DNA of 64,000 nt from Pyricularia pennisetigena (lineage: Eukaryota; Ascomycota; Sordariomycetes; Magnaporthales; Pyriculariaceae): positions 1,906,549-1,970,548 of the forward strand of contig NW_021940920.1 in the NCBI RefSeq assembly GCF_004337985.1, given 5' to 3'. The notes under the pieces are model-generated. The model was given only the letters and a program-made list of their open reading frames with translations, was not told the origin of the DNA and did no database searches. The translations under genes and the position numbers were made by a program. This document shows, piece by piece, positions 12,664 through 24,800 of the stretch. Positions within the stretch are counted from its first letter, which is position 1; each line of letters opens with the position of its first letter.

Positions 12664-14427
12664 ATGGCTCCGCGCAACCTCCAACCCGTAGAAGGAAGCT
12701 ATTATGACTCGAATCCAAATGAGGTCGACCCCAGCGGCTACATTGTCGAGTCTGCGCAACCCATAGATCCAGAGGTGGCGAAACGGGCGCTAAGGAAGAT
12801 CGACCTCTTTCTCATGCCTGCTATGGTCATTGGTAAGTCTGCTGCTCTGCTGACTGGCTGCCATTACAAGTGCTCATAGAGATGCGGCACAGGCTATGGG
12901 CTCGTCTACTACGACAAAGCCATTCTCGGCAGCGCTGCCCTCTTTGGCATGACCTCGGACCTGCAACTTTCAGTCATAGACCCTGCCGCCGGCACGGCAG
13001 ACACCACCCGTTTGAGCTGGGCTACGTCCATTTTTTACTTTGGCCAGCTCGTGGGCTCTTACCCCATGATCTACACCCTGCAGCGCTTCCGGACCCGTCA
13101 CGTACTCCCGTCGGTCGTCATGGTCTGGGCCGTCATATGCGCCGCCACCGCTGGCGTCACCACCTGGCAGGGGCTCCTGGCCCAAAGGTTCTTCCTTGGC
13201 TTCACCGAGGCCATCATTCCGACGGCCTTTGTGACCACCGTCAGCGGCTTCTACACCCAGTCCGAGCAGGCCCTGCGACAAAGCTGCTGGCTATCCGCCA
13301 CGGGATGGTTCATCGTGATAGGTGGCGCACTGAACTATGCCTTTGCCCAGATCCGCGGCGGCACTCTGACTTCGTGGCAGTATATTTACGTTCTCGCCGG
13401 TGCCCTGACCTTTTTGTTTGGCATATGGTGCCTTTTCCTGCCCAACTCACCGCTCGACGCATGGTTCCTCACTCCAGAGGAACGCGTCGCTGCTCTGGAG
13501 AGACTCCGGGCAGGACAGACTGGAGTGAGGCGTGATGTGCATGAGATCAAGATGGCGCAGGTTGTAGAGGCTGTTTGCGATGTCAAGGTTTGGCTTGTGT
13601 TTGTCATCATGGCAGCTGCGTAAGTCGGATCGATCTGGCGACCATCCGGGTCTCTTTTTCCATAGACTTGTTGCTGATACGTTCCATCCACCCCATCATT
13701 TGGTATCTGCCAATCACAGATATACCGTCAACGGCGCGGTCTCGGGCTTCGGGCCCTTGATCGTCTCGACCTTTGGTTACTCTGCCCTCGACAGCATCCT
13801 CTTTCAGTTTCCCCTCGGCCTGATCAGTGCCGTCGGCATCCTACTCACCGGCTGGTTCTCGGCCCGCACCCCTGATATCCGCATCCCGCTCCTGATCACC
13901 TGCTGCCTGCCCGTTGTGGCCGGCTTCGTCACCATTTGGAAGTCGGACTGGGGTGGTGTCAACAGTAGGCCCGTCGCCCCCGTGGTCGGCTATTCGCTCA
14001 TTGGATTCTTCGGACCGGCCGTTAGCCTGACCGTCGCCCTTGGAGCGGGCAACGTCGCGGGCGAGACCAAGAAGAGCTTTGTCGCGGCGGCCGTCTTTGT
14101 GGCGTACTGCGTCGGCAATATTGTCGGCCCGCTGATGGTCAGGAGTCAGAGTAGGAGGGAGCATTATCCTGAGCTATGGATTGGATTAACTGTCTGGTAT
14201 GTGACTCGTTATCTTGTCATCGAAAAGCGAAGGCGAAACTCGTAGCACCCCAGCTAACCGTCACCAGTTACTGCATCGTAATTGCCTCGGCATCGGCGCT
14301 TTATGTGATCCTTCGTCGAGAGAACAAGATACGCGCGCAACTCCCTCAAGACCAGGAGGAGCGGGACAGGTTGGCGTTCAAGGACCTCACAGACAAGGAG
14401 AACAAGTACTTTAGATATGTGATGTAG
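12664..14427 (+). CDS. MFS permease, anion:cation symporter (Dal5/allantoate) type
   Basis: Four exons are 12664-12832, 12893-13619, 13720-14196 and 14268-14427; the introns of 60, 100 and 71 bp have canonical GT/AG ends, with CTGAC or CTAAC branch sites clear in the 60- and 71-bp introns. The product is 510 residues. The N-terminal cytosolic part ends in KIDLFLMPAMVIGYGLVYYDK, typical of fungal ACS-family transporters, followed by SWATSIFYFGQLVGSYPM and RFFLGFTEAIIPTAF (transmembrane segments 2-4). A cytosolic loop runs from about residue 245 to 290, and a second bundle of hydrophobic helices runs to about residue 465. Relatives carry allantoate, nicotinate, vitamins or other organic anions across the plasma membrane; the substrate cannot be read here. 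It sits next to an aminotransferase, but orientation gives no proof of linkage. Confidence 0.88.
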
Positions 14428-14968
14428 TGGGGCTACCCACCGGGGATAGATGTCATTCCAAAAGATCAATCGACGAAACGAAATGGACCTCTGGTTGTTA
14501 TGCCAAGTTACCATCAGCTCCTAACCGTCCCTCCCGACTTTCCTAGACACTGATATGCAAACAAATCCAGCCCAGTCTTACAAGCACAGCCGCGACAGCA
14601 AGGACTATTCCCTCGCGGCGTGGGAGCAACGCTTCGGTGGTTGAGCAGCCCGCGGTTCTATACGTGATCGATGTCTAGCTCTCAATGGAGAGTCTACCTT
14701 GGACACCCAGCTTATGCTGGTAAGTTATCGCAACTGGCCAAATCAGACACGCGCTGCAAGACAGAATGAGTAGCCCAAACAGAGGGTGAATAGCCTGACC
14801 AAAAGTACAGGGATCCTTCCGCCTGTGGGAGACGACACATACTCAACTAACAAACAAACTAGTACATCTGGTCTCGTCTGGGACCGTAATAAGGAAACCT
14901 TTGGCATGGCCTAGTCATGGGTATATGAAGTTGTCCATTAGATGCTAATGCCTCACACTTTTATGAGA
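14428..14968. other. convergent intergenic region
   Basis: This interval lies between the 3' ends of the MFS and aminotransferase genes. I see no gene or repeat in it. Confidence 0.6.
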
Positions 14969-16100
14969 TTATGAGGAGCTATCACTCGCCCCTTCATCCT
15001 CCCCTGTCGTTTCCCAAGCCCACCGCACCAGATCTGCAAGACGCGCACACGCTTCGTCGATCTGGTCCTCGGCGATTAAACTAAAACTGATACGGATATG
15101 GCTCGTTTTTGCACTATCCACAAAAAAAGCACCCCCGGGTAGGGCGAGCACCCGGTTTTGCAGCGCTCCCTGTTCCATCAGTTCGAAACTATCCAAACAG
15201 CGCGGCAGCCGAAGTTTTAGCCACAAAAACATGCCCGCGGTCGGTGTGTGCCACGTCGCCAGCGCGGCGAGGTGTTTGCTAGCGGCCGCGCAAAACAGGT
15301 CACGCCGCCGACGGTACAGATCGGCGACCGCCTTCCCGTGGGTCAGGAAGCCGTCGTGACCCCAGTGCCGGAAAAGAGCGAGGGCGAGGACCTGCGTGGT
15401 GGTGCATGGTTGGAGGCTGGGGGCAAGGCGGTGGGAGGGTTGTACGTTTAGCTGCGTGCGGTCAAGGCGAGATTGTGTGGGGTCTATAGCGGAATCCTTA
15501 CTTTGTGTTCTCGGTCACCCTGGTTACGAGCTGTACGACCTGCTTTGACCCAGTGAGGAAACCAATTCGCATTCCCGAGCTGACGACCTTGCTCAACGAG
15601 TCGAACCGCGCAACGCGGCCAGAGGTTCCCATCAGCTCGACCTCCAACCCAAGGTAGCTTCGCGCCATGCTGGGCGGGTCGTAATTGAGATAGTAGTAGG
15701 CATCATCCTCGAAGATGACAAAATCGAATCGGTACGCCAGCATGAGTCTAAGACCAATCCGTCATTTAGCACGAATCAGGCACCCCCCAGCACGGTATCC
15801 GCAATGACACCACGGGTAAGATCCTTAATCGTATAACCTACATCTCAATCTTGCGCGACTCCGGGCAGGTCGCTCCGGTCGGGTTGGATCCTATTGGCGT
15901 GGTGTACAGGACCTTGGGCCGGGGACGCCCTGGTAGCCAGCTGGACAGGATCTTCTCCAGTTCCGCTGGGATGATGCCGTATGCATCCGTCGGGATCTCA
16001 ATAAGCTTGTGGTTTTCGGCCTTGAGAAAGCCAACAACCCCGCTGTAACAAGTCAGTTAACGGGTCGATCAGTCAATCAGTCAGTCATTCAAACAGAGAG

Positions 16101-16165
<65 letters not shown>

Positions 16166-17048
16166 ATCCCCTGCTAAACCTGTCTAGCCTGTCATTGCCG
16201 TCTGCTGTTGAAACGCAGTGTTGGGCCAACTCACGCGTAGGATGGTCTGTTGAAGGAGTAGTTTTTGGTCAGTGTCAGTGAATCAACATCCTCTCTCCAT
16301 TTGAACCCGCTGCTGTCTTCCCAGCCAGAGAGAATAAAATTTGACTTACGATTCAATCATTACGGCATCTCCTGGGTCTGTAAAGACCTGGAAGGCCTTG
16401 AAAATGAGGTCCTGGCTTCCATTGCCGACGCAACATGACCAATTTTCGCCTTTTGAAAATCCGTGAACACGCTTTTGTAGTTCGAGGAACCACTGCCATA
16501 ACAAAGTCAGCAGAAGATACACTCCCAGTTTGGGATAAGGTTTGGGGATAAAAAACAAAAAAAGGAAAAGAAAAAGTAATGGGGGAAAATGTACGTCAAT
16601 CAGATGCGCGTTACCACCTGCCAGGTCGTATTGGAAGGCGTTCGACGTCAGCTCGTGGCCCAATGTAATGGTTTCTTCCGGTCCTCCGTCGGGATTTTTG
16701 ACGTCAAAAGAAACATTTGAAAATGGAAAGGTTGACGGGTGTGGCATTCCTAAATGGTTCCAGTTGTGGCGTCAGCTTCCCGTCAAACTACCGAGCTTTT
16801 TCATTCTCAATCGTGGTTCTAGTTCCGGGACTTACCGGGCACAAGAGAGATCATTCCCGGTTTGCTCCCCAGCGGAATCAACCGACGAACTAAGAGGCTG
16901 GTCAGCAAATTTGGCTTATGAATAACAGTACTAAGGGTTAAGATTTTAGCTTCTTACTGGCCCCAGGTTGCCATCTTCGTATGCGTTTGGACAGTAACAA
17001 GTCGATGTCCAAGGCTTGCCCTTGGGAAAAGCTCGTAGAAGTTGGCAT
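14969..17048 (-). CDS. PLP-dependent class I/II aminotransferase, Aro8/2-aminoadipate-kynurenine type
   Basis: Eight exons read in phase: 17048-16958, 16889-16836, 16749-16595, 16492-16350, 16246-16235, 16042-15842, 15747-15502 and 15416-14969, giving 449 residues. The start is the ATG at 17048. Family marks in order: IPLGSKPGMISLVPGMPHPSTFPF near residue 35; a PLP-binding loop GNGSQDLIFKAF; SPSYAGVV; PIGSNPTG; the cofactor Asp/Tyr block FVIFEDDAYYYL; and the Schiff-base Lys in DSLSKVVSSGMRIG (about residue 272). The C-terminal domain contains TAGMFLWLKL and RISFSL. Relatives transfer amino groups from aromatic amino acids, kynurenine or 2-aminoadipate to 2-oxo acids. Exon 5 is only 12 nt (encoding the PSYA junction), and the following intron carries a run of 62 A on the plus strand. 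Length and residues suggest an active enzyme. Confidence 0.9.
16101..16162. repeat. 62-base A homopolymer inside an intron
   Basis: An uninterrupted run of A on the plus strand (T on the coding strand) lies in the intron between exons 5 and 6 of the aminotransferase. On the coding strand it sits in the middle of that intron, so it is not simply the polypyrimidine tract before the AG. The exact length is uncertain because homopolymers are often misassembled. Confidence 0.85.
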
Positions 17049-19261
17049 TTTGAATATACCGGTTTCGTCCCAAGCGAACTATAAAGACTGGATGGATACA
17101 AGCCAAAGTCTAATCCAATGTAGTCTGCACAAAGGTATGGTTTTTAAATACGTCGAAGCCGGGACTTGGCTGCATTTGCCCCATTTGAATCATTTGATGG
17201 TGCTCGTCTCCTTTCGGCATCATGCACCCACTGCCGGGCTCGCTAATGCCGATCTTGATAAGAGAATAAGGGTCACGAACCCACATCACGGTAACTCGCC
17301 TAGAGGGTATTAAGGATCAGGTTAGTGGTCCATTGGTACGTATAACAGAGACCACAGAGACCGGAGAGAGAGAGAGCTATGAGAATATAACATACATATC
17401 AACCAACGTCGATTCATTGTTCTTATCTAATCATGTAAAAGCTCGAAAAATCATTAAAGTCTGCAACACTCGGCCGTCTTTTGCGGATCAATTAATCCTC
17501 CGTCCATTACATGTTGCTCATCCTACCTAACGATGTGAGCCTGGTACTATGTACAAGCCAGCCATCTCTTCCGAGGATCAGCTGAACACGGTGTCTTTTG
17601 GTAACAAATACTGTAGCTCGTATCAGATACAGAGTAGGAGGGATTCTGCATGGGAATAATGTTGAGGGTCCCATACTTCTGGGATAAACTACTCAGTATC
17701 TACCATAGCATGAGTAAGTAGCTTGATCCAACTTTCCGGCTGCCTGCGAGTCAAGGCTATTGCGTACTCCCTGTCAAAGATCCACAACCTCAACCACTAC
17801 TGTGGTAACAATGGTATCAAGCAAAATATTCAATGCAATGCCATGCTCGGACCTTATAGTACTGCGTCGGGGTTTGTGCAGTCGGTGAAGCAACCATGGT
17901 AAAACGAGACGTACACGTACGCATTGGCGCTTTAACTTTTGATTACCACTCAATCGACCATTTGTAGAGAGAAAAAAAAAAAAAAATTATTGGCTCATCC
18001 TTTCTAAGTCCTGCACTTCTAGTTAAACTAGAATAGTAGGGAAACACAACCAGTTGTACTAGCAGAAGCACTCCGCGATGACCAGGGTCTATTCCGGCTA
18101 TTACAATTCTCACCCGCTACCCTTACACTCGACGACCGCATCTCCAATTGTAGTCGTGCATGTAGTGGCATCGTCAGTATCAAGAACAATCCTTTTGCCA
18201 CCGTTATCAGAAAGGTGCATGGTCTATTCAGGGCCAGGATATTACGGCTCCCAAAATAGCGGCTTGTTATGTTCGTTTGATTAGTGCTGACATCAAGTTT
18301 CAAATGAATGGCTTGAGAAAAAGAATGACTTGTCTAATGGAACGTACAACCAGGCTAACACGATAACGTGCGGTGGTGCTAAAGAGATATAAAATCAAAC
18401 AATGCGTCATTAGGTAGAGAGTGAGGTTGTAAAGCGCGCGCGTTAGAAGCGTCAAACAAAGCCCAATCACTACCGGCACGGCAGTGGACTGTCTCCCGGA
18501 AACCAATGTCAGGAGGCGCGATGTTGGCAACCACAGAACAGTGAGAGGAGAACAAGCCCCTCGATCAACTTGAACCTGAGCACACGGCGCCCGGCCTGTG
18601 CATTCTGGACTCCTGAGAAGGAAGACGGTGTCTGCACATGTTGAAGAGCCGTTTGATTTTGATTTTGATTTCTTCTTCTCATTCTAGTTGCGACGTAGGC
18701 TTGCCATCGACAGCGTGGGCGGCAAATTGCAGTCTTTATGCGGGCCTCACTGTGCTTTGCTTGCTGCACTTGTATACGACGTATTTATATGCTCCTCGGC
18801 CAAGACGGGCGTTTACTAGACCGTATGCCTGTATGCAAGTGAGTCGTTGATTTCCAAATCCATATCATAAGCCGTGGTTGATGCGAGATGCAAGCAAGTA
18901 GATTTGAGAGTACGCCAGACGGATGAGCCAGGAAAAATAATTTCTTATCATAGGATTGGGCGCTTGAGTAGCAAGCGTTTGCAAAATCCTCAAATACCAG
19001 CGTGATATTCCAAGGGTAGGGTTCATCGGACAAAGTGTTAGAATGACTAGCTTCAAACCTTGTCCTGACCAATTTGGACAAGAAAAAAACTGCCATGTAT
19101 ATATATACAGCGCAACTAGAGCGGGAAAGACAGAACGGGAACAGAAGCCCAGAGCTTACACAAAGGATGGTAACCCCCAAGAAGGCAAATGCGAAAGTCG
19201 AACCAAAGAAATAATGCACGCGCCACGTTATATATCCAATGCACACATGATTACACCTCCC
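17049..19261. other. intergenic stretch without a supported gene
   Basis: About 2.2 kb between the start of the aminotransferase gene and the 3' end of the DUF1479 gene. It contains short GA-rich and A-rich simple repeats (near 17355-17375 and 17971-17987). No frame carries recognisable domains. Confidence 0.55.
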
Positions 19262-21566
19262 TCAAGAAGTCTCCCTCTCCCTCCCGTCCGGCGAGCTGTT
19301 GCGGGTCGCCATGTAAAACTCGTACTTGTCAGGGAAAAGGATGATGTTGGCCAGCCTGACCAGCTCCACCTCGGCAGCCGACAGCGGCAGCTCTGGCGCC
19401 TTTTCGTCGACGTCCATCTTTGAACCGTCGGCCTCGGCCTCGGCCTCGGCACCAGCCGACCTCTCGCCGTCGACATCCATCTTGTCGGCCTTGCTGCCGC
19501 CTTCCTCGGTCGAGGACCCGTCGTCGCTCTGGCCCCCACCGATCCCCGCACTCCACGGCGCGAGACCCATGGCCCTCAACCCTTCCTCCCCTCCCACCTC
19601 GCGGATCTCCTTCTCCCCGAGCCGCCCCACGTGCGGCGCCTCGGTCCCCAGCCCCGTTCCCGTGCTGTCAAAGTCCGGGCCCGGGTGGCCGCGGAGAAAG
19701 TTCTTGCGCTGCCGCGCCATGTACAGCGCGTTGGTCTGCGTCAGCGGGCACGCGGGCGCGTACACCATGAAGCGCTCGTGGCGGGGCCCGTCGGTGTTGG
19801 TCGCCTTGGGGACGGGAGTGCTCGGCTCGGCTGCTGCTGCTGCTGCTGCTGTCGTCGCCGGGGAAGAAGACGAAGAGACGGCCGACGACGTGATGGTGTA
19901 GGCCGTCTCGCAATGCCAGATGATGTAGTCGCCCGCCTGCAGGTCCGGCGGCGTGACCAGCGTCCGCTTGAGGTCGAGGTGCGGGTGCCAAAGCTCCGTG
20001 ACTCGCTGCGCGTGGCCCGGAACCGCGCCGTGGATGATGGTGTTTTGCTCCTCGTCCAGCTCCCAGTTGTCCGGGTGCAGGAAGGCCTCCCACTCTGGAC
20101 CCTCGCGCGCCGCCCCTTCCGGTGCAGGCTTCTTGGGGGAAAAGAATGGCCGCAGCAGGAAGTAGGCCGTGACGAGCTTGGGCGACGGGAGCAGCCGGAT
20201 CATGCCCGGCTGGACTTGGGTTAGGGCGAGGAGGCCCTGGAACATGCGAAAGATGCTGCACGCCCCCGCGCCGTTGTACAGGTCCGGCGTGGCGCTGATC
20301 CGCCCGGCCGCGTCCCACGGGTCGTAGTCTTCCCAGTTGCCGCGGAAGATGGAATCGTACGTCCCGCTGCGCCCGTACCCGTCAGGCTCCCAGCGCTCGA
20401 GCGATCCACCGTCGACCTGGGCGATTATGATGCCCGAGTTTTCGGCAGCGGCCGTGTCAGCTGCCGCCGCCGCCGTGGTTGGCGATGGTAATGAGGACGG
20501 CGGTGCCGATGGCGCGGTCTGCTCGGAAGGTTCTGGGGCGGTGGCGACGGGTGCAGGTGCAGGTGCAGGTGCAGGTGCTGTGGCTGCCGCGGCTTTGCTC
20601 TCGGGACTCGGCTCGCTCTGCGCTGCTGAAGGTGCAGGTGCAGGTGCTGGTGCGGGGGCGGGGGCGGCGTTGGAGTTGACGTGGATGCGGATACGATCGG
20701 CGTAAGTGATGGGGAAACGGGTGGCCATGCGATCCTCCTCGGTCGAGTCCCACAGACTCATGGCGAACTTCATGGCACGCAGCACGTGCGGGTGCGCCCT
20801 GGCCCTGATCTGGGCCGGGGTCCAAAAGAAGTCGAAACAGGTCGGGTCCTGCGGCGGCGGCGGCTTGATGTCGTGCTTGGTTTCGAGGTACCTCCTCGTC
20901 TCCTCGACCCAGGCCTCGGCGTCGCGGGGTGGGACGACGCCGCGGACGACGCCCACGCCGAAGCGCTTGAGCAGCTTGCTGAACTCGGCGATGCGGGCGG
21001 GGTTCTCGATGTCGGCGTAGTCGATGGCGCCCATCAGCTCGAGCGACGACGACGTCTCCCGGATGGCGGCCATCTCGGCGTTGAGGGCGACGATGAGCCG
21101 CGCCCAGCTGGCGGCCACCTCCTTCTCGCGACCGGCAATCAGGCGGCGCTTGATGGTGGCGAAGCGCGACTGCAGCGGCACCGGCTGGGCGCCGTAGAAC
21201 GAGAGCACGGGCGGCTCCATGGTCCTGGCCCGGCGGCGGAGCTTGTTGAGTCGGCGATCCTCCTTTCTGGACTTGGGTCGCTCCTGGGGTTTTGGCGTTG
21301 CCGATGCCGAGGTCGGAGCTGAGTTTTTGGACGAAAGCTGCAGGTCGCCGATTGCCGGCGAAGGCGTCGGTCCGCGGGAATTCCCCTCGCCGTTGTCCTT
21401 GGATGCGACGCCTGGTTTACTGCTGTCCAGTGGTAGGGATAATGACGACGAGGATGAAGAATGTGAGTGCTTTAATAATGAGGGCGCAGAGGATGCATGC
21501 TGCGGGTGCTCGAGTATATATTTCAAAGACGATGCCGCGGGCGGTGGTGGTTGTTGTTGTGGTTTT

Positions 21567-21598
<32 letters not shown>

Positions 21599-21835
21599 AC
21601 CGCAGGCGTCATCTGTTGCGCCGCCGCCAGAACCTGACACATGCAGGGCGAGCTTGGTGCTTTGGCTGCCGCCGCTGAGCTCTCCCGGGTTGCTGCTCGG
21701 GTAGCTGGCGCTGCGCACAGAGCCTATTTGGAACCGCCTGTCGCGCAGGTCCAGCGCACCCAGAGGCGGGGGAAGCGCCACCTTGACGTCGCCTACCACG
21801 GCCGAGTCGGTCGGTCGGGAGGACAAGGGCCACAT
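19262..21835 (-). CDS. DUF1479 (YbiU-like) family protein with low-complexity expansions
   Basis: A single exon is read from the ATG at 21835 to a TGA at 19264-19262, 857 residues; the frame is open further upstream, but that part is low complexity with no better start. Residues 1-200 are disordered, with a Gln run at about 78-90. The DUF1479 domain runs from about residue 205 (SFYGAQPVPLQSRFATIKRR) to 760. Its landmarks are FFWTPAQIRARAHPHVLRAM, YADRIRIHVN, VDGGSLERWEPDGYGR, NWEDYDPWDAAGR, MFQGLLALTQVQPG, LVTAYFLLRPFF and GDYIIWHCETAYTI. Bacterial YbiU is a double-stranded beta-helix protein related to 2-oxoglutarate/Fe oxygenases, with no settled activity. An Ala-Pro/Glu-rich insert (about 392-445) splits the domain, and an acidic insert lies near the C-terminus. 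The position where an oxygenase HxD His is expected reads Gln (AQVDGGS). Confidence 0.85.
21560..21600. repeat. CTG/CAG trinucleotide repeat encoding polyglutamine
   Basis: About nine perfect CTG units, with imperfect neighbours, lie in the DUF1479 gene; read on the coding strand they give a run of about 11 Gln followed by KPQQQPPPP. A second coding simple repeat, GGTGCAGGTGCAG near 20550-20660, encodes Ala-Pro dipeptides. Confidence 0.9.
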
Positions 21836-24800
21836 TGTAGTAGTTGTTGTTGTTGCTGTTATTGTCGTGGTGCTGTTGCTGTTGATGGTAATGATGCCTG
21901 TGTTGGTGTCGTCGGTTTCGATTCCATCTGCTAATTTCTGATTTAATCTCCCGTGCTGCCCAGGGGATTTATTTCCCCTTGGTCCCCTCCACAGCCTGTC
22001 TCGTCCTTTATGGTGGCGCAAGCTGGGTGTTCGATCGGATGCAACACGAATGCAAGATCCGGCTTCGGGAACAGGGAACTGCCTCCTTCCAGCGCCAGTT
22101 GAGTGCCTGTTCGAGCTGCAAGACAAAAAAAGAAAGAAAAAAAAAAAAGAAAACGTGACCGGCTCCAGGTCACCAAAAACAAACAAAACAAAAAAATAAA
22201 AGACTTGACACGAAAATGCAGTAAGCAGCAAGCCCTGCTCCTGTTATATGTGGATAGGCTTTTGTTAGATGGAAGATGGGTGATGGATGGACGGGATAGC
22301 CGAAATGGCTTGGACAGATCCACGCGAATCGGATTGCCAGCCAATAGAGCCGCAGGTTGGATGCTCGGTAACAAATTCCAGCTCCCTCGATCTCCAGTCG
22401 TCCCAACACACCAGAGTTAAAGAGAGGCAAAGGACACACTGTGATATTCAGGCAGCAAGAATTAAAGATGGTGTTGTGGATAATCCCTCTTTTAACGGGA
22501 TGGACTGGGGAAAAATTCTATCAAGATTGTCAAGGAGGAAAATAACCGTGGTAAAGGGATGAGAAAAAAAAATTAAAAAGAAAAGACAAGAAAAAAAGTC
22601 CCATGCAACCGGGACCGACAGAAAAAAAAGCCAAGAGGGAACACCCAGGAACAGGTCTGCTTAGCTGTTCGGCGACCAATCGTCCGTTCCAGACTCGGAG
22701 TGGTGGCCCGCTTGTGCCTATTTTACATTTGGAGATTGGGGAAGGGAATCCATGCAAACCCCCAAATTCCTCCCCCCAAAAAAGTAGACCAGGGTGGGCA
22801 CCGTCCTTATTTTCCCGCCCGTACCCAACGGGCGGCTTGATAGAGTTGACGGATGTACAGACAGATATTGTCCGGATACAATATACATATACAACAAGCG
22901 GATGGGGACCCCGGCATGCGAAGCGAACGAAAGAAAACAAAAAAAACAAAAAAAAAAAAAAAAAAAACCCCACAAGGCTCGCCTTATCTCGCAATCAATC
23001 TAAAATACAGACGAGAGTGACGCATCATTTCAGCCAATACAATCTGCGCAGATGACTGGGTCTTTTGTCCCTTTCGCTTCTATCTTTCTTGTTCCCCCAC
23101 ACAATGACCCTTAGCTGACGCGATTTCAGTCAGGGCAAGGGTGATGTGATGGCGAGCTATCTACCTACATCACAGATTGGCCTGTTACGTGTCTGTAAAA
23201 ACACAAAGGCAAGAGCATGACTAGGTAAATTCGGTACCTTTCCCGGCTTCCACCTTCGCTTACTTGGCCCCCCCATATGCCACGGTGTTTGAGGTGGTTA
23301 CGATAAGATTGGTCAACCTTGTCGTCGGCCATGCCCCCTGCAACAGTTACCATACTGACCTGGAATGTGTGCTGCCCTCGGCAATCAATCGTTCAAGGTG
23401 ACAAAAGCCAGCACTCTCGATGCAAACAAGACACAACTCGTCGTATGATAATAACACTGAGAGATATCAGCTGCGTGGGTAAATATCGGCCGAGTGAACA
23501 TGCCAAGAACAGGCGCCCAGCACCAAGCCCAATAATAGCCTAGCCCCAAGCATCAAGCCTACACCATGCACGAAGGACATCTCCCCAGATACATCCTGGT
23601 CTGACTCCGGTAAGGCGGAAGAGCAGGGCCGACACCCCTGTCCTGGATGCACAGCAACCCTTGGTTCCGCTCGCTTCCCCCCTCCAGCTCGAGCTGTCAA
23701 AGAAACAGTGGCTACTGGGACGTACGTGGATGGGTGGGCTGGCTTTTTAGCGGTAATTACGAATTGAATGGGCGTCTTGGTGTGGTGTGGTGAATGATGG
23801 ATGGATTAGATGGTCTGCACGTGTTGCAACAAAATTTTCCCCCGAAAAGAAAAGGGTATTTTTCCTTCTCCGTCTCTGTCTCTCTATATTTGCGCTGCTT
23901 GGATTTGGGTTTAATTACCAGACTTTCATCTCATGATGCGCCAGTCCGATCTCTCCGGTGGCGAATGGACAGGTCGAGGCNNNNNNNNNNNNNNNNNNNN
24001 NNNNNNNNNNNNNNAAAAAAAAAAAAGAGCCAGGTGGACACAAGACAGGCGAAAGACAGCCAGCCATCTAGACCGGACCTGGACTGAACAACAGACAAAG
24101 AGTAAGGGAATAATAATTGTATATCGTTATCGATGCCGATTTCCATAGGCGAGCGCGCCGTAGGAAATACTGCCCGCCATTTCCCCGAGGCCTGAACAGG
24201 TCTAGCCCAGCCCAGGCAAGCGTCGTGTCGATACGACCAAGGATCTCTGCCACAGCCTGCAGCTTCTGCAGAACCCGTCGGGCCGGCGGTGGAAAGTGAA
24301 GTGAGGAATGGGGCTCGAGTCACGTGGCAAGTTATTTCTTTGGCTGCCCCACAAGTTTTCTGATGCCTAAGGCCCCCGAAAAAGTTTGTTGGGCATTTTC
24401 CAGTCTTGTTTCGGGTCGCCCGTCGAATCAATCTGAGAATGGCGCCATGCACCAGCAAACCGTTTCGTTTGCCACACAACCATTCCCTATGTGGTACCTA
24501 GGAGCAAAATAGCAAAAAAAAGGCAACCAAAAATATCTCCGACGCCAACGACTGCGGACCGCCCATCCGTGTGCATAGCGTGCTCGGCGCAGCAATAATT
24601 GTCCGGATAACTTATCTCCCGAGCCAGTTCTCTTGGATCCTGTCAACTCTTGTTCTATTCTGTTCTTTGGTTTCTCTCTGGTCTTTTGGGGGGTTTTTTT
24701 TTGTTGTCGTGCTGTCTTATCAATCCACCCAACCCCGAAAAAAAAAGGCACATTCGCGTACATCTTCATTTTCCAGTTCATCTCAAGTCATCTCTTAAAC

